DNA of 64,000 bases from Chrysemys picta bellii (GCF_011386835.1 NC_088795.1:12133441-12197440); one strand, 5' to 3'; numbered from the stretch's first letter, positions 25,249 to 37,143 are shown. Translations and numbers: made by a program. The notes: generated from the letters alone by a model not told the origin.

Positions 25249-27232
25249 TTAGAAAGAGTCAATACATGTGCTGCAAATGCCATTGAAGTGAAGGGAGTGA
25301 CACACTGATTTGGACTAGCTAAGGAGCTCTCCCTAGTTTTTACAAAGACAGGTTCACGGATGTTTGTTCCTGGGCTAGAACTGCGTCTTGGCCAGACGAC
25401 AAGTTTTAGAATGGAACAAAGTTTTAGAGACGGTTATAAAGCCCTAAGACTAGAGATGCTTGATTCTCAAAGCGCAAAGTCAGCTCTTGATGTGAACGTT
25501 CCCAAACTCCAAGCACGTTCGAATCTGGGGTCCTGGTTTAACCCAGCCGTGACATTTAGATTGGAGGAACACCCTCGGCTGCTATAAATAGCTTCATTAA
25601 TTTCTCTGGATTTATGCTAATTTGCAGCAGCTGAGATCTGGCCCCAGCATCCCTATGTAACGTTCCACTCAGATTCAGGCTTATCCTTACCAACAAGAGT
25701 ATAATGGGAATACTGACAATTCTTAGCAGTGCACTGATCGCTCATCTGCTCCTTTCTCACCTCACACCTGAGTTATCCTCAGTACCATGAAACTGAAGGA
25801 TTCCTCAGGCTGGAGGAGTGACCAGCAGCAATCGCCCAGAAGCACCTACCTCTTGCTACCAACATATTTTGAAATGTGAACAAGATGTGGCAAACCTTTG
25901 CCGCGTCTGTTGCTTTTTCTTTCATGTGCTAATACGGCACACAGAGCTTATCTCGTTTCATTTATTTGTGGCACGCTTGTTTGCAACATTTTACACAGAA
26001 ACCAACCGAGCCTGCGTTCTGGGCCAAATGTAGCCACAAAGGTTATGACCCTACCCCTATTTTCATTTGCCTTGCAGATTCTTAACTCAAGATGACGCCC
26101 TAACCTGCCAGCGCTGGTGACCAGAAGCCACGGAAGAACTGGCCAGTTGTAGCTGTAGTCTGCCTCTTGCCTGGCCCTGACAATGTCAAAAACTTCATTT
26201 GAACTAGGGATCAGTGACTAGCACGGTGAATAGCTAAATAAGAGTTGTAAGCTTGGTCAGCATGAAGAGCTCATTCAGGGCTTGATCTGGCAACGTGCTA
26301 AGCATAACCTGTGAGAGGCGGCCCATCCTTAGACTCTCATCAAAGCTAGTGGGAGCTGATAGTGCTAGCATTTCTGAGGATCAAGACTTAGCTGCATCCC
26401 TCGGTCAGTACAACATGGGATTTTTTTTCACCCTTGTATTAGCATTTTTAGATGCAGGAATGTATTTCCTCTTGGCATATGTGTCAGAAGGTTAAGGCAA
26501 TCCCAGAACTGACTGCAGTATATATTTATTTGCTTTCATAAAGGGTTAAATAGGCAGCAGGTATTCTTGGGCGTATGTTCATAATGCAGGTGGCAATGAT
26601 GCTTAAAAGGAGGCACCTTTCTTTGTTCCCTTAATGATTCACTACTTGGGAGTGTGGGAATTAACTTATATAAATTTTTGCTAGTACGTAGATACACCTA
26701 GATCCTGAAATAGTGGATTGGTGAGAACCTGTTACAGAAACTCTATGCATTGTCCTGGTGGCACAGAAAAAACAAAGACTGGAAGTGGCTGCATAGCACT
26801 CCGCCTAGATACGAGGAAATATTCTTTTGCAATTTTTTTTATTTCTTGCATTTTGCATCTTATTAAAAAGCCCCACTGGCCACAAATAGAAATGCACATT
26901 AAGAAAGGCCTGATTTCAAATGGAACCTCAACCCAGGCTCGCTCGTTGGGCCTAAACTTTTGCAGCTGGAAGATTATTGTGTGTGCAATTGGTGTAATTT
27001 AAACATCTCTGTGATTGGGCCTGCGTGACAGCTAGTTAAACATCAGTTGCTCCAGCGCATAATTACAGGTGTGAAACTGTAAGTATTTATAGCCAGTGCA
27101 AAAAGGGAGGCTGGGTTTTAAAGATTTGCTCTGTGGTCCCTTTGGGAGGCTAAGTCTGTCCCTCAGTTGGGTGGGAGCTGGAGAGAAACACATCCATGGG
27201 GGTTTTAACCTATGTGCCTCATTGATGATGAT

Positions 27233-27315
27233 AGCAACAGAGGGTCCTGTGGCACCTTTGAGACTAACAGAAGTACTGGGAGCATAAGCTTTCGTGGGTA
27301 AGAACCTCACTTCTT
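27233..27315 (-). mobile_element. Penelope-like tail, left arm of a perfect inverted repeat
   Basis: 83 bp, the exact reverse complement of 27323-27405. In minus-strand sense it starts at AAGAAGTGAGG, inside the ribozyme-like core, and ends CCCTCTGTTGCT. Confidence 0.9.
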
Positions 27316-27442
27316 GCATCTGAAGAAGTGAGGTTCTTACCCACGAAAGCTTATGCTCCCAGTACTTCTGTTAGTCTCAAAGGTGCCACAGGACCCTCTG
27401 TTGCTTTTACAGATTCAGACTAACACGGCTACCCCTCTGATG
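27316..27442 (+). mobile_element. Penelope-like tail, right copy, carrying the other arm
   Basis: It starts GCATCTGAAGAAGTGAGG and continues through CACGAAAGCTTATGCTCCC, GTTAGTCTCAAAGGTGCCAC, TTTTACAGATTCAGACTAAC to GGCTACCCCTCTGA. Bases 27323-27405 form the palindrome with 27233-27315 across a 7-nt spacer. This copy keeps a complete hammerhead-like core. Confidence 0.88.
27320..27358 (+). ncRNA. Hammerhead-ribozyme-like core in a Penelope-like tail
   Basis: CTGAAGA (27320-27326) fits the CUGANGA core. One extra A follows. A 6-bp stem II with a bulged A is at 27328-27344 (GUG-A-GGU / ACCCAC, loop UCUU). GAAA is at 27345-27348. A minimal stem III of A-U, G-C, C-G closes a UUAU loop (27348-27357), and C27358 stands at the cleavage position. 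Hammerheads are reported in Penelope-like elements. A convincing stem I is not visible here, so self-cleavage by this copy is doubtful. Confidence 0.45.
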
Positions 27443-28859
27443 ATTGATGATGATGGTCACAAAGGACCTGTATAGAGCTAAGAAGCTAGTCTTCCCTGAG
27501 TGTATCTCTAGCAGGTTTCGATTCCTTTTGGGATGCTGGGGTGCAAGAGCTATAATTTATCCACTATCGGACTTTCATGCAATACTTTCATTTTGGTGTC
27601 AATTAACCTTAAATAGCCATCAATAAGTGAAACATCTAGCTAGCTATGGTATCTATAGAGCACAGGTCGCCATAGCGTGCAAATCACCCTGGTGTCTTTG
27701 ACACCCAAGGTTAAAATTTGCATTTCAAAGCTGAGGGACTGAGAGATGGTGTCCTAGTAGTGCTGAAACCTGCGGCCATTTAGAACCAAGTGCCATATTC
27801 TTGGCTAGTACCCGAAGTGATGCTACACACCTTGTTGGTAGTCTCCTGCAGGCTAGACAAGATAGGCTTGGTTCTCCTTTGCAGTGTGGCCCCTTTGCAC
27901 CTCTGTGGCAGACTAAGGACCTCTGAAGAGAGTGGTGGAGGGCATTACATTTCGGCTGCCAGAGTGGCGTAGTGGGAGGAGAATTAGCGTCAAGAAGAAT
28001 CAGGCTGCTTAATCTTCAAGTTAGGCTACTCACGGTAAGTATCTTGTACGTGCTCCTCGTATCCTGAAGGATCTCCAAATACTTTGCAAACGTAACCAGC
28101 GGACCTCCAGTTATCGCACAGGGATCACGTCACCTGTCGTAACTGCATCAACAACACATGACACCCCTAAAGTATGGGACTGCACGTGAAGAATGTCTTC
28201 ACCAATTAAAGCTTTCAGGGGGAAGACCAGCAGGTGGGCATGCTATAATTACCCAGGTTGCAATTTGGCCAGGACACTGGGGATACACCCCTTACTCTAG
28301 TGAAAAGCATCAGGAGATCTTTAATGGAGACTGTCTCATTCTGATGTGACACACCCCTTTTGCACAGCTGTCACTGACTACACAAGGTGCACTGCCTCCA
28401 CTACGCTCTGAACATGAGCACCGCGTCCTTCAACACCTAGGGGGAGAGAGGAAATGTAGGGCCGCTGAATTCAGTCGGGGAGGCCCCTCTGTGAGAAGTA
28501 GTTGAGTACTCTGGAATGCCTAGGAGAGCATCCATAAGACAGAAACACCTGGCAGCTGGAACTAGGACTTTCTGCACCACATCAGGGACAGGACTGTAAC
28601 ACGGAGAAAAGGGTGGGTGTACTCGGGGAACGCCCATGGAGCGAAGAATGCTCCAATGACCAAGTGGCATAAAAGGTCAAAATCTTCAGGGCAGCCTGCA
28701 CTTCATGGCTCTTGCTGTTATCATCAGGTTTGCTAACATACATAGCTGGACTCTTCTGTGGCAATTGTCTGTGTATGTGAGATATGAGGGCCAAAATCTC
28801 CATTACTAGCGGCAGCATCGCTGTGGGTGAGATTGCACCTCCATGACAGACCATCCAAG

Positions 28860-29243
28860 CAGGGCCGGCTCTAGGTTTTTTGCTGCCACAAGCAAAAAAA
28901 ATTTTGGCTGCCCCCCCCCCCCCCCCCCACTGCACCCTCCTGCCGCCCCAGCCCTGGGTCACTGGTAACTCGCTCCCAGGCGGGTCATTCAGCAGGAATT
29001 TTGGATGTGCACAGAACACAGACAGGATTGGTTCCCATATGGTTACAGAACTGCAGTAAAGTGGAACAATTTTCAGCTTGTGTGATTGGAGGATATCTGG
29101 ATGCATATTATAAGACGGTCTTACATAAATGAGAAAAAGTTGAGGTGCCTTTATTATTCTTTTGTTCCATTCTTTGTTTCTATGGGGAATTTGCCAATGC
29201 AATATCATTGTATTCCTTTTAAACAAATAAAACTAAAACTTAA

Positions 29244-29277
<34 letters not shown>

Positions 29278-30544
29278 AAGCAATGGTTGTTGAAAATAGC
29301 AATTCCAGTCCTAATAACCACTGGGAAGCATTTCTTGCTCAATTTATTCTACTTTTTCTACAGCAAGTTACAGTGGATCAGTATATTTGATTTGGGGGAA
29401 ATGAAGTAATGGCTGCCCAAATTGAGCTTGAGCACTCCTGAATTTTGAGGGTGTTCAAATCTGGAAGGCAGGTGCTAGATTCCCTTTCTGAATATTAGCT
29501 GTATCTGGAAAGGAAAAGTCAATTTCTGTTTCCATAGCTCAGAAGTGGAAATCCTCCTAAGTGCCTGGTACTGTATCTAAAGCTGCCCAGGTCCAGAGCC
29601 TCCCCTCCTTTACTTTTCATTTTAAATTCTACTGGGATCCACATACCTCCCTTGCTAGGCTTCAGATAGAGAGGTGCACCATCCATTTAGTCCCCCCAAT
29701 TCCTTCTTTGGGGGAGAGACCAGGGCTGGGGCAGCAGGAGGTGCGGGTGCGGGGGGGAGGGGGGGGGGAAGGTGGGAAGAGCCCAGGCTGGGGCAGCAGG
29801 AGGTGCAGGTGGGGGGCGGGGAGAAGAGCCCGGGGCTGGGGTGGCAGGAGATGCGGGTGGGGGGAGAGCCCAGGGCTGGGGTGGCAGGAGATGCGGGTGG
29901 GGGGAGAGCCCAGGGCTGGGGCAGCAGGAGGTGCAGGTGGGGGGCGGGGAGAAGAGCCCAGGGCTGGGGCAGCAGGAGGTGCAGGTGGGGGGAGAGCCCA
30001 GGGCTGGGGAGGCAGGGGGTGCGGGGGGGGGGAGGAGGTGGGAAGAGCCCAGGGCTGGGGCAGCAGGAGGTGCAGGTGGGGGGAAAGCCCAGGGCTGGGG
30101 CAGCAGGAGGTGCAGGTGGGGGGAGAGCCCAGGCTGGGGCAGCAAGGGGGTGCAGGTGGGGGCCAGAGCTGGGGCAGCAGGGGTGTGGGCGGGGGAGAGT
30201 CCAGGGTTGGGGCAACACAGGGGTGCAGGGGGAGCCCAGGGCTGGGGTGGGGGGGGCAGTAAAAAACCTAGAGCTGGCTCTGTCCCTACCATTCACAGCA
30301 AGCTGCAGCATGAGGTTTCAGTTCCACACTCCTTCCCTTTCCTGTTGCTAGTGGCCAAGGGAATGCTGGGAAATGTAGTTCTTTCCCTGCTCCAGGGCTG
30401 GCTCTATAGGCAGGGAGCTAACCAAGGAACTACAGCTCCCAGGGCCCCCTGTTGGTTCTCAGCTCCCAGGCTGGATTCTTGTGCCCCTGCAAATTTGCCG
30501 CCCCAAGCACCTGCTTGCTTTGCTGGTGCCTAGAGCCGGCCCTG
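28860..30544. mobile_element. 1.7-kb non-autonomous hAT-type element containing a minisatellite
   Basis: Perfect 16-bp inverted ends CAGGGCCGGCTCTAGG / CCTAGAGCCGGCCCTG are flanked by the exact 8-bp duplication CATCCAAG (28852-28859 and 30545-30552). CAGGG ends and 8-bp duplications are the hAT signature. Inside are a C homopolymer (28911-28928), an (AAT)n run (about 29244-29272), the G-rich tandem array at 29714-30261 and a TGCTGGGAAATGTAGTTC / GAACTACAGCTCCCAG inverted pair (about 30365-30441). No transposase frame is visible. The long Gly/Pro-rich frames come from the array. Confidence 0.9.
29714..30261 (+). repeat. G-rich minisatellite, about 13 degenerate units
   Basis: Units of roughly 36-60 bp repeat the pattern GAGCCCAGGGCTGGGG, CAGCAGGAGGTGCAGGTGG, G-run. 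I count about 13, degrading towards the right end. Variation is mainly in G-run length and in an optional GCGGGGAGAA spacer. Several units contain four or more GGG/GGGG runs on one strand (G-quadruplex potential). It lies wholly inside the hAT-type element. Confidence 0.9.
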
Positions 30545-32107
30545 CATCCAAGCTCTTGGCGCCACGGCACTGAATGATGTGGCTGTGCTTGCTGTCAACC
30601 TGTGTTGTATTATGTAGCCCATTTTGCAAAGACAGCTGAGCGGTAGCTGTGACCACTCTGGGGCACTACCCTGTGATATCACCTGTTTAATCAGCGTTCT
30701 CTAGGCTGCAATGTCATTCCCAATGCATCATTTTCAAGACAGGAGTAATGGTATGGGGGTGGGGGAGCCAGACGCCTCCTTGCATTGGCAGGGACATAAT
30801 TAGTAAAATACCCACCGCAGCTGTGGGCCTTGGTACGCTTTGTAATTGGAGGTACTGTACATGTATGTTTCACAACCAGGCCTGAGGGATTGTCTGCTGA
30901 GGCCTGGCCTACTTCCCGTCACTTCTCATGAGATCAGCAGGTTGGAACCTCTGACTATCTCATGGTCTAACACTGACTGGACAGGAGATGGGCATGTCTC
31001 CTTTGAGGGCCCATAGTTCTTTCCCCCTGAGTATAGGGCAGTTATTGCCCAGCATTCAAAAATCATGGAAACGCCCCCCAAAATCATGAGATAGACAACA
31101 ATTTGCAAGGCAATCTATTGTGCTTTTTATTTGTCTTCTAGTTTCCTAGCCGGTGGAGTGCACTCACTGCATGTTTTCAAGCTTTCCAGCACAGCCCTGA
31201 GGGCTAGAAATGTATTATTTTTAATGCCAGCTGAGATGCTTTAGGAGCTGAGGAGCGTTAGGAAATATACCAAAAAGTGTGAGACTCACGATCAAATCAT
31301 GAGCGGATGACATAGTAAATCAGAGCCGTCCTTCCTGGAAAAGCTGCAGTGGGTTTCATGTTTGGGGCCAGACCCATAGGTGGTGTAAAGGGGGGGTCGC
31401 GCCACTGATTTCAAATGATACTAGCTGAGATTCTGTGGTGATGTAACTATCACTTGGGGGATGGCGACATTACTTGAACGGTGCCATTTCTTATTTCACC
31501 AGGTTGCCTGGGGTGTATCCCACACCCATGAAAGCGTTAATCGTCTCGCTGGTTTTTTTTTTTTTTTCCAGGTGACACTGTTGCACTTTCAGGCTCCCTG
31601 GCTCATCCAGTGAGAGTCTGGGCTGGCAATGTCATGCTTATAATTGAAATGCCATGCTGGAGCCTCGGTGGGTGGAGTCTGGTGGAAACCGTCAGAACTG
31701 GTCTCTCCAGCTGGGTGAGCATTCCATCTCCAGTGCTCGTGCAATTGAATTACATCTCCGAACGAACTGGCTAGCTAGCTATTTTCTAACCGGGCCTCTC
31801 TGGACTGGCTCAGACCCTTGCTCCAAACTCAATGGTGCCTACTGGAATTTGGGGGAGGGGGTTAGCTAGGACGAGTGGGCGATGCCTAAGGCCTCACAAA
31901 AGGTTTCCAGTCCGAAGCATCATAAAAATGAAAAGGCGAGAAGTTGCGCATGACGATAGCTGGTGTTATTAATCAGCCCGTCTGCACAAATAATGGACTG
32001 TAGGTATTGTTTTCCTACGGGGTGATCATTCCATTGGGTGTATCTCCAACCAGTCGGAGCAGCAGCAGCCAAAGCAAGGCCCTTTGCACAGGCAGAGAAG
32101 TTACAGT

Positions 32108-32308
32108 CAGGGCCGGCTCTAGCTTTTTAGCTGCCCCAAGCAAAACAAAAACCAAAATCACCCTGCAGCCGGACTGCCGAAGCAAAAACAAACCAACAAA
32201 AAAACCCCACGGCAGGGCGGCTGGAATGTGCAGCCCCAAGCTTGGCTGGAATGCCGCCCCTTACAACGTGCCGCCCCAGACACGTGCTTCCTGGTCTGGT
32301 GGTGCCTG
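32108..32308. mobile_element. Short copy of the CAGGGCCGGCTCTAG hAT-type family
   Basis: It begins CAGGGCCGGCTCTAG like the element at 28860 and shares the following GCTGCC and CAAGCAAAA pieces. The exact 8-bp duplication GTTACAGT flanks it (32100-32107, 32309-32316). The right end reads GGTGCCTG instead of GGTGCCTAGAGCCGGCCCTG, so the 3' terminal repeat has lost its inner bases after insertion. Confidence 0.88.
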
Positions 32309-32511
32309 GTTACAGTGTTGTCTGGACTTTTTCTGACCTGTGCTGAATGGCTGTTTGCTCCAGCCCTCCCCATTCCTTCCCAGTCTCTTCACCTCCATGT
32401 CACTCCACACCTGCTCCTTACCCTCTTCTCCCCTGACCTACCCTCACCCCCTTCGCTTCAATGTCCCCTCTCTCTTCCCTTTTCTTTCCATTTAGCTGAT
32501 CCTCTCCTTGT

Positions 32512-32552
32512 GGAGTTTAAGGCCAGGAGGGACCACCGGATCAGCTCCTAAT
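32512..32552 (-). mobile_element. Short CR1 tail fragment
   Basis: GAGTTTAAGGCCAGGAGGG, ACCACCGGATCAGCTCC is the reverse complement of the CR1 'GATCACAATGGTCCCTTCTGGCC' ending, diverged. Confidence 0.5.
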
Positions 32553-33572
32553 TAAACCCACCTTAAAATAAAACCATGGAACTAACTTGACATTTTCCTC
32601 CACCACCTAGCTCATTCTGCATATGTTATTGCTCCTCCCCCCACCTGCTGTCTGGCTGGTCTATTTTAATTGAAAGCCCATCAGGGAAGAGACTGTCCAT
32701 TACTCTGTGCTTGTGTAGAGAGTACACAGGGCCTCATTCTTGGTTGGGCCTTGGACACTACTGTAATAAACGTGTTTAATAATAATACATACGTGGAGGA
32801 GATGTATTGCACTCACGCATGATGCAAATGTGGATCACATTTAGAGTTTGCAATTGCTGTTATGCAACATGCCCATGTGACAGATAAAGTACTGATCTGA
32901 TTTGATGCCCATATTAATCCCATTCTCACTCCGGATTACTAAATATTCCCTGCATCGGAATTTGGATTTAAATGCAACCGGAAGATTATAGGTAACAACT
33001 GAACTGGACTTAGTTCAAGTCTATTCAATAAGGTTTTACAAAAAATAAAGTAACTCAAGAAACAAGGTTTTCAACAGTGTGTTTAAATGATATTTGAACG
33101 CATCAGAATGACCTTATCCAGCCATGTATATTTTCCTGAGTGAAAGTAGCTGTTAAACACTAGCAGGATCATCTCCAGAAGTGAGAATTATGAACTGCTT
33201 TAATCAAGTCCCAAAGAACACTTTGTCATGCAACACAGAAGCAGGAGAGTTTGGATTTTCAAATGCATTCAGTGTTGGTCCTGTTGAAGTAAATGGTAAA
33301 ACGCCTGTTGGTTTCAGTTGGAACAGTTAGGCCAATGCTGATGGTTTATGAAAATCCCATCCTGGCTGTCCTAATGATAGCCTGGGTAACAGAGGGGCAT
33401 TGCCAGGTCTTGCACTGTTTGCACAAAGCCACTGCATTATGGGAGAGCTTGTGTCAATCAGAACAGCCACAATGTGACTCATTTAGGTCCAGTTTGCAGG
33501 GCCACAATGGAAAGCGCTCTACGTGCACTTTGATGAAACGAAGAGAACAACAGGCTACCTGACCACATAGAC

Positions 33573-33733
33573 CAGTGGTTCTCAACCGATTTACCATTGT
33601 GGACTGCACATGCAGCTCTCTCTATGTGATGTGGGCTGCATCCACACAATATATATATACGACCTGTATGGCCCGGAGGATGTCACATGGGCGGCAGCTG
33701 TGTGCTGCTTGGGCCGCAGGTTGAGAACCACTG
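33573..33733. mobile_element. Short hAT-type MITE (161 bp)
   Basis: Inverted termini are CAGTGGTTCTCAACC and GGTTGAGAACCACTG, an exact 13-15 bp match of the Charlie-like type. The body contains an (AT)n stretch and differs from the 320-bp family. The target duplication is not clear. Confidence 0.85.
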
Positions 33734-33747
33734 ACAGACATTGAGAG

Positions 33748-34016
33748 TAGGTCTGCATGACATTGAAATACCCACAGCTGGCCCATGTCAGCTGTCTCGG
33801 GCTCACGGGGCTGCAAAATTGCGGGGTAGACTTTTGGGCTCAGGCTGGAGTCTGGGCTCTGGGACCCTCCCCTGTCGTGGGGGCCCAGCGCTTGAGGGCC
33901 AGCCTGAGCCTGAAAGTCTACATTGCAATTTTACAGTTACCCAGCCCAAGCCCTGTGAGCCCGAGACAGCTGGCATGGGCCAGCTGCAGGTGTTTGATTG
34001 CAGTATAGACATACCT
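33748..34016. mobile_element. Foldback MITE with long inverted arms
   Basis: The left arm (about 33775-33850: CAGCTGGCCCATGTCAGCTG, CTCGGGCTCACGGGGCT, TGGGCTCAGGCTG) is mirrored by the right arm (about 33898-33990: CAGCCTGAGCCTG, AGCCCGAGACAGCTGGC, ATGGGCCAGCTG). The centre is GTGGGGGCCC. No transposase frame. Confidence 0.7.
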
Positions 34017-34344
34017 TCAGGGCCCAATTTTTAAAGAAGAAAACCCAAGGTGCATGTATCAACAGATGCATTCAATTGCAACCGTACAGCTGCAAGCCGA
34101 ATTACAGCTGTACGTGCAAACTGGCCAGTTGCAAATACAAATTCACCGAACTACCCCTTTGTGCATGCAGACACCTAATTTGTATGTGCAATTGCAGTCA
34201 TTGGCTGTGCAACCTAGGTCCAGATTGACGTGCGGTTTTGGATCTCAAACGTGTTTTAAAACATTGACCTTATCTTTGAAAGAGATGGTTGTGTGGATGA
34301 CAATTACATTTCATTTTCCATCTGTGTAGATGCTTAGCCATTTC

Positions 34345-34545
34345 AGAGCCACCCCATGCTCTGGGTGGCCCTAAGCCTCTGACTGGGAGTGGATGACAGG
34401 GGTGGATCACTCGGTAAGTGCCTTGTTCTGTTCATTTCCTATGAAGCATCTGTCACCGGCCACTTGTCAGAAGACAGGATACTGGGCTAGATGGACCGTT
34501 GGTCTGACCCAGTGTGGCCGTTCTTATGGTCTTATATTAACTGTA
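34345..34545 (+). mobile_element. CR1-type LINE 3' end, second subfamily
   Basis: GGGAGTGGATGACAGGGG, TTCATTTCCTATGAAGCATC, ACAGGATACTGGGCTAGATG, GTCTGACCCAGTGTGGCC and TTCTTATGGTCTTA form a CR1-like 3' UTR and tail of a different subfamily from 43045-43304. Reversed pieces of the same tail occur at 36358-36416 and a diverged one near 3365-3440. Confidence 0.75.
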
Positions 34546-35671
34546 AAAATGGCAAAACAAAAACTCCCCATACCTATCTGACAATTGGCAAAGCTCACAA
34601 GAATGCATTTTCTAAGGTGCTTTCCAGCTTTTTTTAAAATCCTTTTTTATTCTCACAGCTGTTTATACAAACTTCTTGGAAGCTTGAAAGGTAAATCTGT
34701 TTTCTTGTCACAGTATGCACATTCCCACATTCCCATAATGCCATTCTGCTATTGCACAGAGGTACAAAGGTCTTTAATGTAGGGTGGACTGTATGTACTG
34801 GAATGCTGGCATTGTTATGGATGATGTGTTTGTTTTATTTTAAAAATAGAATGTGGCTTATTGATGGTATTTTGTTTTAACATCTGCATGGACTTGGCAG
34901 AGAGATGGGGGGAAAAAACCGAGGTCAGATTTCGGGCATTCAATATTTAAAGTGTCCCTTTAAGTCTGATAACAGAACTAATTCAAATTGTCCTTTAGTT
35001 GTATTTAGAGGTTGAAAAATCCTGTATCATTTTTCATGGCAGTTCTAGCGTTGTGTTATCAAGATGTAACACGTCAGAGTTATTTTTGATTCTGGGCTGT
35101 TTTGTTTCACTATTCACTCACATCACTCCACCTGCAAGATTAGGAATCCCAAATTCTGTTAGCTTGTTAAGGCTATTTTTCTACATGCTCACATAACATC
35201 TAAATACGATTGAGCCTCACAGTTCATGTTCATATTTCTCAACTTGGCTTTCACCATAAATAAATAGTGTGGAGACCTGGGAGGGTGGTTCTTGTCCAAA
35301 ACCATGGTGCAGTTTTGTTCAACTCTGTAATGCAGTTGTCGTGCTTCACCCAAGTGGTGGCTGCATTTCAGAAGTGGTTGCAGTGATCCCTGTGCATAGA
35401 CTGTAAAGCGCTTTGGAACCCGTGTGATTGGAAGGAGCCCTGTAAATGTGAGATCGTCCTCATACAAAGTGTTCAGCTAAAACCTATAGAGCCAAGGAGG
35501 TTTTGGTGACGATTTTAGAACACAAAAGTTGGGACTGAAGGCAGTGGAACCTGCAGATGCACAGCACCTCTGAAAATCAGGTCAGAAATTTGCACTTGCA
35601 ATTACTTCCCTCTGCGTTTTCACACCTGAAAGCAGTTGTGAGCACAAATCCTGCCACTTACACCGATGATA

Positions 35672-35920
35672 GTTGTGAGAGGAAGGATGGTCTCATGGTT
35701 AAGGCATTGGACTGGCACAAGGTTCAATTCCTGGCTCTGCCACAGCCTTCCTGTGAGACCTTGGGCAACTCACGTAATCACTGTGTACCTCTGGCCCCAC
35801 GGGTGACACAGGGATGAGAACACATGCCTACTTCACAGGGGTCTTGTGAGGGGAAAGTCGTGAATGTTTTTGAGGTGCTCAGACATTACAGTGATGGGAG
35901 CCATATAATAACATTTCCTC
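35672..35920 (+). mobile_element. MIR-like tRNA-derived SINE, nearly full length
   Basis: The tRNA-like head (TCTCATGGTTAAGGCATTGG, GGTTCAATTCCTGGC) is followed by TGTGAGACCTTGGGCAACTC and CAGGGATGAGAAC, then a GAGGTGCTCAGACATTAC tail, the standard MIR order. It is old and diverged. Confidence 0.75.
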
Positions 35921-36357
35921 GCTCTTATATAGTGCTTTTCATCCATCGATCTCAAAGCACTTAGTAGATAGACTATACAGTTGTGGCCCTTAACAACTTG
36001 CTAATTGTTTTAGCTAACTAAATATGTATTTGAAATTAGTTAGCTGCAGTATTCAAGGGCTTGCCTTTAATAAGTACAAGGGAATAAGCTGAGGCTCGCT
36101 TATCTGTCTTCAGTAAAACTGGCAAGGTTTGAAGGGTCACCATTGGAATGACCTGATTTGTGGTTTCAAGCTGGTACTTAATTGTGGTCTTTGCATTCAC
36201 AGCTAACTGGGATCCGAAAATTGCATGTGCAAGAAGAATACTATTGCTGAAAAATCTGGCCCAAAAGCATCTCTGGCCAAAAGCAGATGGAAGCTCTGTT
36301 GATGTTACTGGTGTCTGATTATGCATGAAGAGGTGAATACAGATGGGAGCAGAGGAC

Positions 36358-36416
36358 TGGCCAGAGTGGATCAGACCAATGGACCATTTGGTTTCGCATC
36401 CTGGCCCCCAACAGCG
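36358..36416 (-). mobile_element. CR1-type LINE tail fragment
   Basis: CCAGAGTGGATCAGACCAAT, GGACCATTTGG and CATCCTGGCC are the reverse complement of the tail at 34475-34530, diverged. A MITE at 36417 cuts it off. Confidence 0.65.
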
Positions 36417-36667
36417 GCTACACTACAGAGTTTACATCTGCACTGCCTGTAGCGCTGCTAGTGCAGAGCCCTTGCATTGACTCAATTCCTCCAGCTGCTG
36501 CGAGTGGCGGTAGCTATGGTGGCAGGAGAAGCACTCCCTGTCCCCGACATAGCGCTGTCCACACCTACGCTTAGGTCGGTGTAACGTACGTCGCTCCGCG
36601 GAGTGGCTTATTCACACCCCCGAGCGATATAATTTATACTGACTTAAGCTGAAGTGTGTTCAGGCCC
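36417..36667. mobile_element. MITE with GGCTACACTAC terminus
   Basis: The left end GGCTACACTACAGAGTTTAC and right end GAAGTGTGTTCAGGCCC then TAA resemble the Harbinger-like termini seen at 24964-25248. The interior has TAGCGCTG and CGTACGTCGCTCCGCGGAG. A CR1-like fragment abuts it on the left. Confidence 0.6.
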
Positions 36668-37138
36668 TAAAAGTTGTTGACATTGTTGAAATTTGTTTGT
36701 TTTTTTCCAGGGGGGGGGGGGAAATCATGCCTTTTTCTATAGTTTTTTTTTTAAAAAAAAACCATTGACAACGTTATTGAAATAGTCATGCTACATTGGC
36801 ACTGGTATCTCTCAGCATGTCTGAGTGAGAATGCCACACATCTTCCATGCTTCTGTCAGGCAGCACGTGAACACTGGCTGATATGACAGCGTTTCCCTTC
36901 AACCCTCCCAGAAACAGTGCTCCAAAAGGAGCAAGCTTCAGCAACAGGCAAAGCCGGACCTCCAGTAAATGAGGGTAGCTAGCTTCAGGGCGTTGTAACA
37001 AGTGAGAGAATGACAGGTATGCATGGCTTTAGCCAGCAAAGTAGGAGTGATGTAGCTTTGCTTATTAAAGGTTGTCTGATACTTTTGTCCACTGATTGAG
37101 CTCATGTGACTCTTCATGAATATGCAAATTCACAGGTG

Positions 37139-37143
<5 letters not shown>

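Noticed and set aside
28582..29226. 214-codon minus-strand frame
   Set aside because: It runs across the left edge of the hAT-type element and its C homopolymer, and its composition is not protein-like.
29561..30533. Overlapping Gly/Pro-rich frames of 200-253 codons on both strands
   Set aside because: They are translations of the G-rich minisatellite in several frames at once; no domain, no splice context, all inside a transposon.
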